This document shows, one piece after another, positions 42,472-51,270 of a stretch of DNA of 64,000 bases. A program made the translations under genes and the position numbers. The notes beneath the pieces were generated by a model that was not told the origin of the DNA, did no database searches, and saw nothing but the letters and a program-made list of their open reading frames with translations. The stretch lies in the NCBI GenBank assembly GCA_965204915.1, contig OZ242023.1:3968001-4032000 (forward strand), read 5' to 3'. The first letter of the stretch is position 1, and every line of letters begins with the position of its first letter. The DNA comes from HK1 sp965204915 (GTDB lineage Bacteria > Pseudomonadota > Gammaproteobacteria > HK1).

Positions 42472-44001
42472 TCACTCCACCCCTTCCGGCAGCTCCGCCT
42501 CGCGCTTCGCGATGTACTCGCGTAGCGCCTCGTCCACCGCCTCGTCCATCGGGGGCAGCTCGTAGGAACGCAGCATCTCCCCGGCGCGACGCAGCGCGCG
42601 GCGGTTGGCGTCCAGCGCGCCTTCCGCCCTCCACTGCTCGAAGCTCGCGTTGTCGAGGAGCTTCGGGGCGAAGAACGCGGTCTCGAACTTCTCCAATGTG
42701 TGCGCGGTGCCGAGGAAGTGCCCGCCCGGCCCCACCTCGCGCACCGCATCGAGCGCGTCTTCGAGGTCGCCCAGGTCCACCCCGCGGCCGAGCCGGTGGT
42801 ACATCTCCATCTGCTCCGCGTCGAGCACGAACTTCGCGAAGCTCGCGCTCAAGCCCCCTTCGAGCCAGCCCGCGGCGTGGAAGACGTAGTTCGCCCCCGC
42901 CAGCAGCACCGATTGCATGGTCATGTTCGATTCATAGGCGGCCTGCGCGTCCATGAGCTTCGAGCCCGCGGTCATGCCGCTCGACCGCCACGGCAGCCGG
43001 TAGCGGCGCGCGAGCTGCCCGACCATGAAGTTCATCAGGCTGATCTCGGGGGTGCCGGCCATCGGGGCGCCGCTCTGCATGTCCACGGTGGCGAGGAACT
43101 GCCCGTAGATCATCGGCGCCCCGGGGCGCACGAGCTGCGCGAACGCGACGCCGGCCAGCGCCTCCGCGTTGAGCTGGGCCACCGCGGCGGCGGAGCTCGC
43201 CGGGGTGCTCGCCCCCGCCATCACGAAGGGCGAGGCGATGACCGCCTGGTTGCTGGCCGCGTAGACCTTGAGGGCGTCGAGCATGGTCGCGTCCCAGACC
43301 AGGGGCGAGTTGCAGTTCAGCACGCCGGTCAGGACGGTGTGGTTCGCGATGAAATCCTCGCCGAACGCGATGCGCGCCATCGCCACGGTGTCCTCGGCCC
43401 GCTCGCGCGCGGTGGTCGCGCCCATGAAGGGCTTGTCCGAGTGCTTGAGCAGGCTGTACACGACGTGCAGGTGGCGTTTGGGCACCGCAACGTCCACCGG
43501 CTCGCAGATGATGCCGCCGGTGAGGTGCATGGACGGGGAGAGATGCGCGAGCTTGTGGAAGGCGTGCAGGTCGTCGAGGGTGCCGTAGCGGCGGCGGTCC
43601 TCGAAGTCGAGCACGAAGGGCGAGCCGTAGGTGGGCACGAACGCCATGTGGCGACCGCCCATGGGGACGCTGCGTTCGGGGTTGCGCGCGGCGAGGGTGA
43701 AGGTCTCCGGCGCCTTCGCCACCAGCTCCATGAGCAGGGCGCGGTCGATGCGCACGCGGTAGCCGTCCACGTCGGCGCGCGCCGCCTTCCAACAGCCGAT
43801 CGCCTCGTCGTCGCGGAAGTCGATGCCGATATCTTCGAGGATCCGCATCGAGGCGTCGTGGATGCGCTCGACACCTTCCTCGTCGAGCACCTCGTAGCAG
43901 GGCAGCGCGAGCTCCAGCGGCGGCAGCATCGGCGCCGGCACGCCGACCCGCGCGCGGTGGCGGGCCGCGCGTCCGCTGTTCCGGGGGCGTCGGGTGGTCA
44001 T
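42472..44001 (-). CDS. Trimethylamine methyltransferase family protein (MttB-like, non-pyrrolysine)
   Basis: A 509-aa TIM-barrel methyltransferase of the MttB superfamily (GVERIHDASMRILEDIGIDF; NPERSVPMGGRHMAFVPTYG; LNCNSPLVWDATMLDALKVY; SPFVMAGASTPASSAAAVAQ; GAPMIYGQFLATVDMQSGAP). True MttB carries pyrrolysine at an in-frame TAG; here the frame reads through without TAG, so it belongs to the non-Pyl group, some of which demethylate glycine betaine or related quaternary amines for a corrinoid protein. No corrinoid protein gene is adjacent. Start 44001 has GAGGAG 9 bases upstream. The substrate cannot be fixed. Confidence 0.88.
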   Translation of the reverse strand: MTTRRPRNSGRAARHRARVGVPAPMLPPLELALPCYEVLDEEGVERIHDASMRILEDIGIDFRDDEAIGCWKAARADVDGYRVRIDRALLMELVAKAPETFTLAARNPERSVPMGGRHMAFVPTYGSPFVLDFEDRRRYGTLDDLHAFHKLAHLSPSMHLTGGIICEPVDVAVPKRHLHVVYSLLKHSDKPFMGATTARERAEDTVAMARIAFGEDFIANHTVLTGVLNCNSPLVWDATMLDALKVYAASNQAVIASPFVMAGASTPASSAAAVAQLNAEALAGVAFAQLVRPGAPMIYGQFLATVDMQSGAPMAGTPEISLMNFMVGQLARRYRLPWRSSGMTAGSKLMDAQAAYESNMTMQSVLLAGANYVFHAAGWLEGGLSASFAKFVLDAEQMEMYHRLGRGVDLGDLEDALDAVREVGPGGHFLGTAHTLEKFETAFFAPKLLDNASFEQWRAEGALDANRRALRRAGEMLRSYELPPMDEAVDEALREYIAKREAELPEGVE

Positions 44002-44664
44002 GGTCTGTGCTCTCCTCGGGCTCGGTCGGGTATGGGCGCGACCGCGAAACCGACCGGAGGGATTCTCCGGTCGCGCGCAGCAACCGGCTGACGTCCAGTC
44101 AAGGATACCGCCTCGGGCGAGAGGTTCGATGACCGGATTCGGCTGTTTCGTGCCGGCACGTCTCGCGACGTTTCCGGCTCGAGAGGGCGCCATCCGTGCA
44201 CCGGGCCGGGTCACGGCGGGAGTGGCGGTCAGAACGGACAAGTAAAGCGCCGCTGGCGATGGTGGCTCTGCCCGAGCTCGTGACGGAGCGGCGGCGCAAG
44301 GCGGGCGGGTACATCGACGACGCGGAGCGCAGGCCGGACTTCCGCCGGTTGCCCGTGCCCCGGATCGATGGTGGGCTCGTCGACCATGACGATGACAGCC
44401 CGGCGATTCATGCCAGCGTCCGGGAACACGGAGCCGTGGTCCGATTGCGCGATGATTCCGATGGCCCTGTCGTCAGGCGTCCAATCTCGCCGGTTCCCGG
44501 GAATTCCCGGAGCCGGCGGGAACTTCCCGACCAGGCCGGCGCGATGGCGTTCCCGCTCGAACCGGTTCACACTGGCGGCATGTCCGCATGAGGCCGCGGC
44601 GCCGGGCGCGTCGCGGCATGGGGTTCCGCCGAAACCGATCCATCCATCCGGAGGTCTGCCCGCC
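44002..44664. other. 663-base region between divergent genes, no gene recognised
   Basis: Separates the MttB-like gene (minus) from the Uma2-like gene (plus). Short frames here have no recognisable domain. Both promoters must lie here. Several GC-rich short palindromes occur around 44490-44525 (CCCGGGAATTCCCGG). Confidence 0.45.
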
Positions 44665-45417
44665 ATGAACGCTCCCACCACCATGCTCACCGGGCCGCTG
44701 GGCTCGACCATCCACGTCCTGCACGCCGACGCCGGCACCATCGCCGAGCTCGCGGCCATCGACTGGAACCGCTGTTTCCGCCGGGTCTGCCTCGACCCGG
44801 TGCGCGGGATCATCACCCTGATGGCGCCCTCGTTTCCTCACGAAGACCTGGCCGAGATCCTCGGCCATGTCGTGGACGCCGCGGGGAGCTCCCTCGCCGG
44901 CGCTGCGAGGGGGATCCGCAGCACCCGCCTCCGAGGACGGGGCGAGCCGCCCGGCACGGGGATGGAGCCCGACTGCGCGTTCTACCTCGGCGAACGCGCC
45001 AGGGAGTTGCGCGCGGCCATCATCGAGGGAAAGGCGGCGGCCGATGCCTTCATCGAACGCAACGCCCCCGATCTGGTGGTGGAGGTCGAGATCACGCACG
45101 CCGACAAGGGCAAGATCGAACGCTACGGCGAGATGGGGGTGCGGGAGCTGTGGTGGCTGCACGGACGGAAGGATTCGTGGGAGCTGCGGGCGGAGTTCCT
45201 CGCCCTGGATCCTGGGGGTGCGCCGCGCAAGCTCGACGCCTCGATGCTGCTCGAAGGGCTCACGCCGGAGGACGTATGCAAGGCGGTGGAAGGGGTGCGG
45301 GTCAGCCTGACCCATGATGAGCGGGCGGAGGCGGTGGCCCGGGTCGTACGACGGAGGCAGCGGGTGAGCGTGCGGGTGCGCGAGGAGGAGGCGCCATACT
45401 CCGCGTCCACGGCGTAG
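44665..45417 (+). CDS. Uma2-family (DUF820) PD-(D/E)XK protein
   Basis: A 250-aa protein with the Uma2 layout: IITLMAPSFPHEDLAEILGH, the EPDCAFYLGERARELR element (pre-catalytic Asp), and APDLVVEVEITHADKGKIER followed by GEMGVRELWWLHG. This is a restriction-endonuclease-like fold, and the Asp and Glu-x-Glu positions are kept. Uma2 proteins are abundant in cyanobacteria and some proteobacteria and their function is unclear. GGAGG at 44650 supports the ATG at 44665. Stands alone between metabolic genes. Confidence 0.85.
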   Translation: MNAPTTMLTGPLGSTIHVLHADAGTIAELAAIDWNRCFRRVCLDPVRGIITLMAPSFPHEDLAEILGHVVDAAGSSLAGAARGIRSTRLRGRGEPPGTGMEPDCAFYLGERARELRAAIIEGKAAADAFIERNAPDLVVEVEITHADKGKIERYGEMGVRELWWLHGRKDSWELRAEFLALDPGGAPRKLDASMLLEGLTPEDVCKAVEGVRVSLTHDERAEAVARVVRRRQRVSVRVREEEAPYSASTA

Positions 45418-45713
45418 GGCCGTCCGGCGTCCCGGCGTGACCAACCCTGCGTCGGTTCGCGTTTTGCCTGTCAAGTCAGGCCATTCCAATAAGCAATGCC
45501 GGGGCCGCCTGACTCAAGCCAATCACCCTCCGGGATTCCCGGGGCGGTTCAATCTTCCGATTCATGCAACGATCGAGTGTTGGAGGGGGTCCGGTGTACG
45601 GGTCGCCACGGGATGCCGATGCTCCCTGTGCGTGACGAAGGGGGACGCTGGGCGCCGCGTCCTTCCCCGCGCCGGTCCGGGACCCCTCCCCGCCGATGGA
45701 AGAAGGCGATTCG
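45418..45713. other. Convergent intergenic region
   Basis: About 300 bases between the Uma2-like gene and the end of the binding-protein gene, transcribed toward each other. No gene seen; no strong terminator with a T-tract could be recognised. Confidence 0.4.
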
Positions 45714-46847
45714 TCATTCGGCCAGCCACGCATCGAAACGCGCCTTGATGCGGTCATGGAGACTCGCATACCACTCGGTATCCTTCAGGACCGCGGTCTT
45801 GAAGTTCGCCGGCCAGGTCGGCATGTGGGGGCGCATGTCCACACCCGTCCGCGCGTGGACGGAGACGAGCTTCATCGATGATTTTCGGGCCGGACCGTAC
45901 GCGATGTATCGCGCTTGATCCGCAAGCGGCCGGGTCCCCGTCGCGAACCGGATGAACCGCAGGGCTTCATCGAGGCGCGGGGCTCCCCTGGGAACCCCCC
46001 AGACGCCGAGCTCGTAGATCTGTGCATCCCAGATGATCTCGATGGGGTGGCCCCGGACCACCGCCGCGTCGAACAGGCGCCCGTTGTAGTGGGATGCGAG
46101 CACGACCTCTCCCGAGACCAGCCACTCCACCGGCTGTGCCGTATCCGTCCACCAGACGAGGTGATCCCTGATGCCGTCCAGCCTCTCGAACGCCAGCCGC
46201 AGCCCCCGTTCCGTGCTGAGTAGCGGGTAGAGGTCCTGGCGCGGCACGCCGTAGGACATCAACGCCCACTCGAGATTGGCCTCGGGGCTCTTCTGCAGCG
46301 CCCTCCTGCCGGGAAACCGCCGGACGTCGAAGAAGTCCGCCATGCGCTCCGGACGCTCTCCGGGAAACGCATCGCGGTTGTAGGCGATCACCATTGCATA
46401 GACGATCTGGGCGGTGCCGCATCCGGTGAGCGCGCCGTCGATGAAGTCCCGCTCGGCCGGCGTTCCGTCCGCCGCCGGCGGCAGCAGGGTGTGATCCATG
46501 GGCTCGAGCAATCCCTGCTTGCAGGCGGCACGGTTGTCGGCCATGGTCATGTCCACCAGATCCCAGCCGACTGAGCCTTCGGCCGCCTGCCGGCGGAGCT
46601 CGACGAGTCCGCCGTTGTATCTTTCGACGTCGATCCGGATGCCGGTCTTCGCCGTGAACGGCTCGAAGTAGGCTTTTACCTGGCTTCTTTCGTACGGGCC
46701 GCCCCACGACACCACCGTGAGGGAGCCGTCCGCCGCGGCATTCGTCCCGAGCCCCCCCGACGCGAGGGCGAGGATGCCGGCGGCGACGCATCCCGCCATC
46801 GTTCCCGAGCACCGGCGCCCTCGGCCCGGGGACGCTTCCGAGGTCAT
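45714..46847 (-). CDS. Extracellular solute-binding protein, spermidine/putrescine (PotD) type
   Basis: A 377-aa binding protein. The N-terminus (MTSEASPGRGRRCSGTMAGCVAAGILALASGG) has a charged start and hydrophobic core consistent with export. Then SLTVVSWGGPYERSQVKAYF, DLVDMTMADNRAACKQGLLE, YAMVIAYNRDAFPGERPERM and VPRGAPRLDEALRFIRFATG are family-1/PotD-like blocks seen in polyamine and amino-acid-amide importers. Start may be 46847 or 46928. No permease or ATPase gene is adjacent, so it is an orphan here. The TRP and Asp residues typical of polyamine binding cannot be assigned confidently. Confidence 0.85.
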   Translation of the reverse strand: MTSEASPGRGRRCSGTMAGCVAAGILALASGGLGTNAAADGSLTVVSWGGPYERSQVKAYFEPFTAKTGIRIDVERYNGGLVELRRQAAEGSVGWDLVDMTMADNRAACKQGLLEPMDHTLLPPAADGTPAERDFIDGALTGCGTAQIVYAMVIAYNRDAFPGERPERMADFFDVRRFPGRRALQKSPEANLEWALMSYGVPRQDLYPLLSTERGLRLAFERLDGIRDHLVWWTDTAQPVEWLVSGEVVLASHYNGRLFDAAVVRGHPIEIIWDAQIYELGVWGVPRGAPRLDEALRFIRFATGTRPLADQARYIAYGPARKSSMKLVSVHARTGVDMRPHMPTWPANFKTAVLKDTEWYASLHDRIKARFDAWLAE

Positions 46848-47000
46848 CGTCCCGTCCCCGGTTCCGATGAACGTTCGCCGGCCTGCAAGAACCCGGCCTG
46901 CAAGAACGATGTCTTTCTCATGGTTCATCCCGGGACGACGACGGACGAAAAAGGCTCCGCTCCCCGCCCGCCCGGCACGACCACCGGCGACGGCGAGCCG

Positions 47001-48740
47001 TCACGCCGCCGCATTCTCCTCCCGGCGGACGTCATGTGTCGTATCCAGGTACGCCTTGATCACGCTCGCTTCGAACACCACGCCCAGCATGCGCTCGTCG
47101 CCGGCGCCGCCGAGCACGGGGATGCTCTCGCCGACGAAGTCGCCCATCTGCTCCATCGCCGCCCAGACGGAGGTCTGCGCGGTGAATATGACCTGCCCGC
47201 GCCTTGCAACCTGGCCGACCTTCGCCTGCGAGGCAGGGTCGTCGCGCTCCCGGGCCATGATCTCCTCCAGCCTGACCGAGCCCATGTAGAGCCCGTCGCC
47301 GTCGAGCACGTAGCCCTCATGGCGATGCGATGCGAGCAGGCGGGATTTCGCCTCGGCGAGCGGCATCTCCGGGGCCAGCGCGGTGAAGTCGCGGGTGACG
47401 TAGCCCTCGATCGGCCGGTGGTCGAGCAGCACCTTGTCCCGGCCCAGGGAGAGGTCGAAGCCCCGCGCCGCGAGCTGGACGTCGAACAGGGAGCGGCCGA
47501 AGATCCTGTAGGAGATCAGGTTGGAGAAGACGACGCTGACCATCGCCGCCGTCGTCAGATCATAGTTGCGGGTGAGCTCGAACACGATCAGGATCGTGGT
47601 CAGCGGAGCTCCGATCACGGCGCTGGTCACCGCCACCATACCGCAGACCGCATAGATTGCGACGTCCGATCGCAGCCCGCCCAGCAGCAGCTCGGCGCCG
47701 TTGCCGGCCAGCGCCCCGAACAGGATGCCGACGAGCAGGGCGGGACTGAACACCCCGCCCGCGAACCCGAATCCGATGCACAGCGCGGTGGCCGCGATCT
47801 TGGCGGCAAGCAGGAGCGCCAGCTCGCCCGGCTCGAACGCCTGATCGATGATCGCGAAGCGCAACGTCTCCTTGCCGATGCCCAGGACGTCGGGGATCCA
47901 GATCGCGACCGTGCCGAGGGCCGCCCCCGCCAGCATGGGCTTCAGGTGGTCCGGGATGGCCAGCTTTCCCGCGATCCGGCCCGCGAGAAGAATGGCGCGC
48001 ATGTAGACGACCGCGACGAGGGCGCCGGCGGCCCCGATCAGGACGAACCCCAGGAATTCGGGTGCGTACGCCACGCTCGCGTCTTCCACCCGGAACAGGG
48101 GGCGGCGCTCGAAGCCGACGACGGCGATGACGTAACCGACCGTCGAGGCAACGGTGATCGGTGCGAACGCGCGTAGCGAGTAATGTCGCAGGATCACTTC
48201 GTGCGCGAAGATGATGCCGGCGACGGGGGCGGTGAACGCGGTCGATATCGCGGCCGCCACCCCGCATCCCGTTCCCACGGTGACCATCCACCGGCCCTGC
48301 CGGCCGATCCGGGAGGCCAGGGAGCCCAGGGTCGCCCCCAGGTGGACGAGCGGGCCGTACTGCCCCACGGATGCACCGGCGCCGAGGGAGACGAGGCTCG
48401 ACAGGGCGGACAGGAACCCGGAGCGCGGCGCGATCCGGTCCTCCATTCCCTGGGCCACGCGAATGACGTCGGGCGGACCGTGGGGGCGGCGCTCGGGGAT
48501 GCAGCGATGCAGGAGCCCCACCACGAGCCCGCCCGCCGCCGGCACGCAAACGGTGGCGAGCAGCACCCAACGGGCATCGTCCACCATGATCCGGCTGCGC
48601 GGAGAGATCAGCAGCCAGTCGTTCAGGGTGATGACCAGATCCACGAACAGGATCGCGGCCAGTGACGCCAGCGCGCCGGCCACCATCCCGAGAACGGCGA
48701 TCGATACGATTCGCATCAACGGATTCGGCTCGGGTCGCAC
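47001..48740 (-). CDS. ClC-family anion channel/transporter with CBS domains
   Basis: A 579-aa membrane protein. ClC core signatures: ALSSLVSLGAGASVGQYGPL (the GxEGP-type filter), GTGCGVAAAISTAFTAPVAG, GFGFAGGVFSPALLVGILFG and SAVIGAPLTTILIVFELTRN. The C-terminal 150 residues are paired CBS-like repeats (HEGYVLDGDGLYMGSVRLEE; ESIPVLGGAGDERMLGVVFE). The segment normally reading G(K/R)EGP reads GQYGP, replacing the external gating glutamate by tyrosine. GTG 48740 or ATG 48716 could be the start. With that glutamate gone the protein may work as a passive channel rather than a proton-coupled exchanger. Confidence 0.9.
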   Translation of the reverse strand: MRPEPNPLMRIVSIAVLGMVAGALASLAAILFVDLVITLNDWLLISPRSRIMVDDARWVLLATVCVPAAGGLVVGLLHRCIPERRPHGPPDVIRVAQGMEDRIAPRSGFLSALSSLVSLGAGASVGQYGPLVHLGATLGSLASRIGRQGRWMVTVGTGCGVAAAISTAFTAPVAGIIFAHEVILRHYSLRAFAPITVASTVGYVIAVVGFERRPLFRVEDASVAYAPEFLGFVLIGAAGALVAVVYMRAILLAGRIAGKLAIPDHLKPMLAGAALGTVAIWIPDVLGIGKETLRFAIIDQAFEPGELALLLAAKIAATALCIGFGFAGGVFSPALLVGILFGALAGNGAELLLGGLRSDVAIYAVCGMVAVTSAVIGAPLTTILIVFELTRNYDLTTAAMVSVVFSNLISYRIFGRSLFDVQLAARGFDLSLGRDKVLLDHRPIEGYVTRDFTALAPEMPLAEAKSRLLASHRHEGYVLDGDGLYMGSVRLEEIMARERDDPASQAKVGQVARRGQVIFTAQTSVWAAMEQMGDFVGESIPVLGGAGDERMLGVVFEASVIKAYLDTTHDVRREENAAA

Positions 48741-48900
48741 GCGGTCCCCACTCCAATCCGCCCGCCTCTGCGGATCGTGGACAGCAGGAGGGCCGGCGGG
48801 CGCGTCATGGGAGTCGTCCCGGGGCGGGCCGGCTCACTCTGCATCGTAGCCCGAATGCCGCCCGCCGTGTCCATGCGGCAGGCTTGCGCCGGAGCGCAGG

Positions 48901-49068
48901 GACCCGGAGGCCGACCGCGCACACCCGCCCGCGGCCTGGAACGGCACCGCCGCGGCCACGCTCGAAGCCCGGGCGCTCGCCCAGGGCATCGCCGCCACCG
49001 TCCTCTCCCCCAAGGGCGGCGACTTCAACGACGACCTCGCCGTCCTCGGACCGCAGGCGCTGGCCGCG
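48901..49068 (+). pseudogene. Toprim primase-like fragment
   Basis: A frame without start or stop reads DPEADRAHPPAAWNG, then EARALAQGIAATVLSPKGGD and FNDDLAVLGPQALAAL. The DPEADRAHP...GDFNDDL pattern is that of Toprim domains in plasmid/phage primase-helicases. Only the last third survives, and it runs straight into a transposase fragment. Confidence 0.55.
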
Positions 49069-49405
49069 CTGCACGGTGGCCCGGCTGATGGGCCGGATGG
49101 GTCTGCAAGGGGCGGGTGCGGGGTCGTCGGGCGAAGACCACGCGCGCGGTAGTGCACGACGAGCGCCCGGATGACCGGGTGAATCGGCAGTTCCAGGTCA
49201 GCCGCCCGAATGCGCTGTGGGTGTCGGACCCCCGATTCCACCACTCGGAGCCTGCCCCGGCAGGCAGTAAGCCGGGGGGCAGGCTCTACGTGGCCACGTG
49301 GCGAGGATTCGCCTGCACGGCGTTGGTCATCGACGCCTATGCGCGGCGTATCCCCGCTTCCGCGGGGACGGGCTGGCGGGTGTCGAACTCACTGCACACG
49401 GACCT
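49069..49405 (+). pseudogene. IS3-family transposase (OrfB) remnant with inserted palindromes
   Basis: Reads VARLMGRMGLQG, shifts frame, then RPDDRVNRQFQVSRPNALWV-SD, YVATWRGFACTALVIDAYAR-RI and GWRVSNSLHTDL: the integrase-core beginning of IS3 OrfB with its first Asp. Two GC-rich hairpins interrupt the conserved sequence, one at about 49240-49287 (AGCCTGCCCCGGC...GCAGGCT) and one at about 49350-49369 (CCCCGCTTCCGCGGGG), each adding residues absent from IS3 proteins. C-terminal half missing. Confidence 0.7.
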
Positions 49406-49622
49406 GGCCCTACTGCTCAAGGCGGCGGAATTGCACGGCGCGACCCACCAGGCCGTCATGGAGTTCCAGGTGGTCACCGACAAGCGGCTTCCCAGGATAC
49501 GCGCAGGGCGGACCTCCATCGCATTCCATTACCGCAAGAACATGGCCCGAGTGGCCGCCGGCGTGGAGGATCGCAAGGTCGATGACCGGCTCGGCCTCTG
49601 GCCGAACCATGTGCTCGGTTGA
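49406..49622 (+). pseudogene. AbiEi-like antitoxin fragment
   Basis: In frame with the IS3 remnant but unrelated to it: LLLKAAELHGATHQAVMEFQ then VVTDKRLPRIRAGRTSIAFH and YRKNM, ending VDDRLGLWPNHVLG. The LHGATH...FQVVTDKxLPxIRAGRxxIxFHYRK pattern recalls type IV TA AbiEi antitoxins. N- and C-terminal parts are lacking. Match by memory only. Confidence 0.4.
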
Positions 49623-49759
49623 GGTTTCTCCTTGACGGTCGCCGGTACAGCGCAAGTCGCCGTGGACGGAACGACGTACCTCCCCGGAACGACCGGGCGA
49701 TGGACGGAGACCAGGTCGACCGCTACCATCCGGCAACCTTCCCGTGGACGATCGATCCG

Positions 49760-50050
49760 ATGAACTATCCTGTCATCATCCGAGCGGAATCCGCGCATCG
49801 ATACGTGGCCCAACCATTGGGCATCCCGGAAGCCAGGGTGGTGGCGACGACCCAGGAGGAAGCCGTTGCCCAGGTCACGGAGACCCTTGGAGACTGGCTT
49901 GCTACCGCCAAGGTGATCCATGTGGCGGTCCCGGATGAGCATCCTGGCAACCCGTGGCTCCGGACGTTTGGGCGTTCGGCTGCCGATCCGGATTTTCCCG
50001 AGTTCCTTGAAGAGCTTCAGCGCCAGCGTACCGACGATTCACCCGCATGA
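49760..50050 (+). CDS. Antitoxin-like protein upstream of VapC
   Basis: A 96-aa acidic protein: MNYPVIIRAESAHRYVAQPL then PEARVVATTQEEAVAQVTET. The N-terminal beta strands and helix resemble the HicB-like partner often found with VapC toxins. The last codons overlap the toxin start (ATGA, 50047-50050). The frame is open and without damage, whereas the toxin after it is frameshifted. No family name is certain. Confidence 0.7.
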   Translation: MNYPVIIRAESAHRYVAQPLGIPEARVVATTQEEAVAQVTETLGDWLATAKVIHVAVPDEHPGNPWLRTFGRSAADPDFPEFLEELQRQRTDDSPA

Positions 50051-50473
50051 TCCGGGTGCTCCTCGATACGGACCACGTGAGCTTGCATGAACGAGGGCAT
50101 GTTCCTCTACGCACCCGCTTGGCCTCCTTTGCCGCTGGGGAGATAGCGGTGAGTGCCGTGACAGTTGACAGTGGAAGAAATGCTCCGTGGGCGCTTGGCC
50201 ATGCTTGCTCGTCGTTCAGAAGGCGAGCGCCGCGTTCATGCCTATGAGAAGCTGCTGGAAACGGTGCATTTCTTCACCACCATTCCCATCGTGCCGTTCG
50301 ACATGGCATGTGAACGGCAATTTCAGGATCTGCGCGCGATGCGGCTGCGGGCGGGCAGTCGTGATCTTCGTATCGCTGCTACCGCACTGGTGCACAATGT
50401 AACTTTGGCCACACGAAACACGCGCGATTTCGATCGGGTGCCGGGGTTGTTGCTGGACGATTGGTCCCGGTAA
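50047..50473 (+). pseudogene. VapC/PIN toxin inactivated by a 7-bp tandem duplication
   Basis: First frame: MIRVLLDTDHVSLHERGHVP, LASFAAGEIAVSAVTV. Second frame: TVEEMLRGRLAMLARRSEGE, PFDMACERQFQDLRAMRLRA, AGSRDLRIAATALVHNVTLA, TRNTRDFDRVPGL. All PIN acidic residues are present across the two frames. At 50159-50172 TGACAGT occurs twice in tandem; removing one copy restores a continuous reading frame (AVSAVTVEEMLRG). So the gene is an otherwise complete toxin with a single, potentially reversible mutation. Confidence 0.92.
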
Positions 50474-50555
50474 CCGGGACGGGTGCCTATGTTTTACACT
50501 CAGGCCCGCCCGTGGCAGCGTCCGCCGGGGCCGGAGAACGGAGGCCCACGGCCCA

Positions 50556-51180
50556 TCAGGCACGCCGATGGCGGGCGACACAGGATTTGTTCGCACCCAT
50601 GCCTTTCGCCCAGCGCAGGAAGCGGTGAATCTTGTGCCGATCCGCCTCGTCGAGGTCGCCGAGATCGACCGGCAGCTCGATCACGCAGCGCAATCCGCCG
50701 GCCCGGGAGAGGGCCGCACCGGCGTCCAGCAGCTCCCGCGCGCGGGTGACGGCGGGGACCAGCACCGCATCCGGCAGCGCGCCGGTCCAGCCGCCGGCGA
50801 TCCATACGGCGTTGCAGCCGGTCACTTGGCCGCGATGGACGCGGCAGATCTCGCCCAGCTCCATCGAGTCGGGCGGCGGGCGCTTTGCCGGCCGCAGGAA
50901 CGGCGACCAGCGCCGTGCCGCGTCGAGACGCGCCCGCGAGACGGTCTTGCCGCCTTCGAGCGCGCCCAGCCCGCCGGGTGCGGACACTTCCCTGAAGCAA
51001 ATGCCCCGGTCCCGTCTTCCGGCACGGAAACAGGTGATCGCGCCGGTCGTCGTCGCATCGACGAAGGGCATGGCGGCGGGCGCGACGACGTGCAGCGCCT
51101 CTCCCCCGAGACCGTGGATCAGCAGCGTGCGCAGGACGGCGCCGTAGTTGACGTCCAGCCATCGTTCGCCGCGGTTCCGT
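50556..51180 (-). pseudogene. C-terminal fragment of an adenine DNA methyltransferase
   Basis: An open frame reads RWLDVNYGAVLRTLLIH, AMPFVDATTTGAITCFRAGR, LGEICRVHRGQVTGCNAVWI and ends ANKSCVARHRRA. The FVDATTTGAITCF and GxVTGxNxxW elements belong to the region after the NPPY motif in Eco57I/TaqI-like enzymes. The SAM-binding and catalytic motifs are absent and sequence upstream of about 51185 is unrelated, so it is a truncated remnant. Confidence 0.65.
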
Positions 51181-51270
51181 GGTATCTCCCTTGCCCTTTG
51201 CCCTTGCGTTCTCCCGGACCGGCTTCCCGGCGTGCCGCCGCGAGGGGGATCGGATCGAAGCGGAGGTCGT

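Noticed and set aside
42472..44001. Pyrrolysine-containing MttB
   Set aside because: No in-frame TAG codon; the gene reads through as an ordinary frame, so it belongs to the non-pyrrolysine branch.
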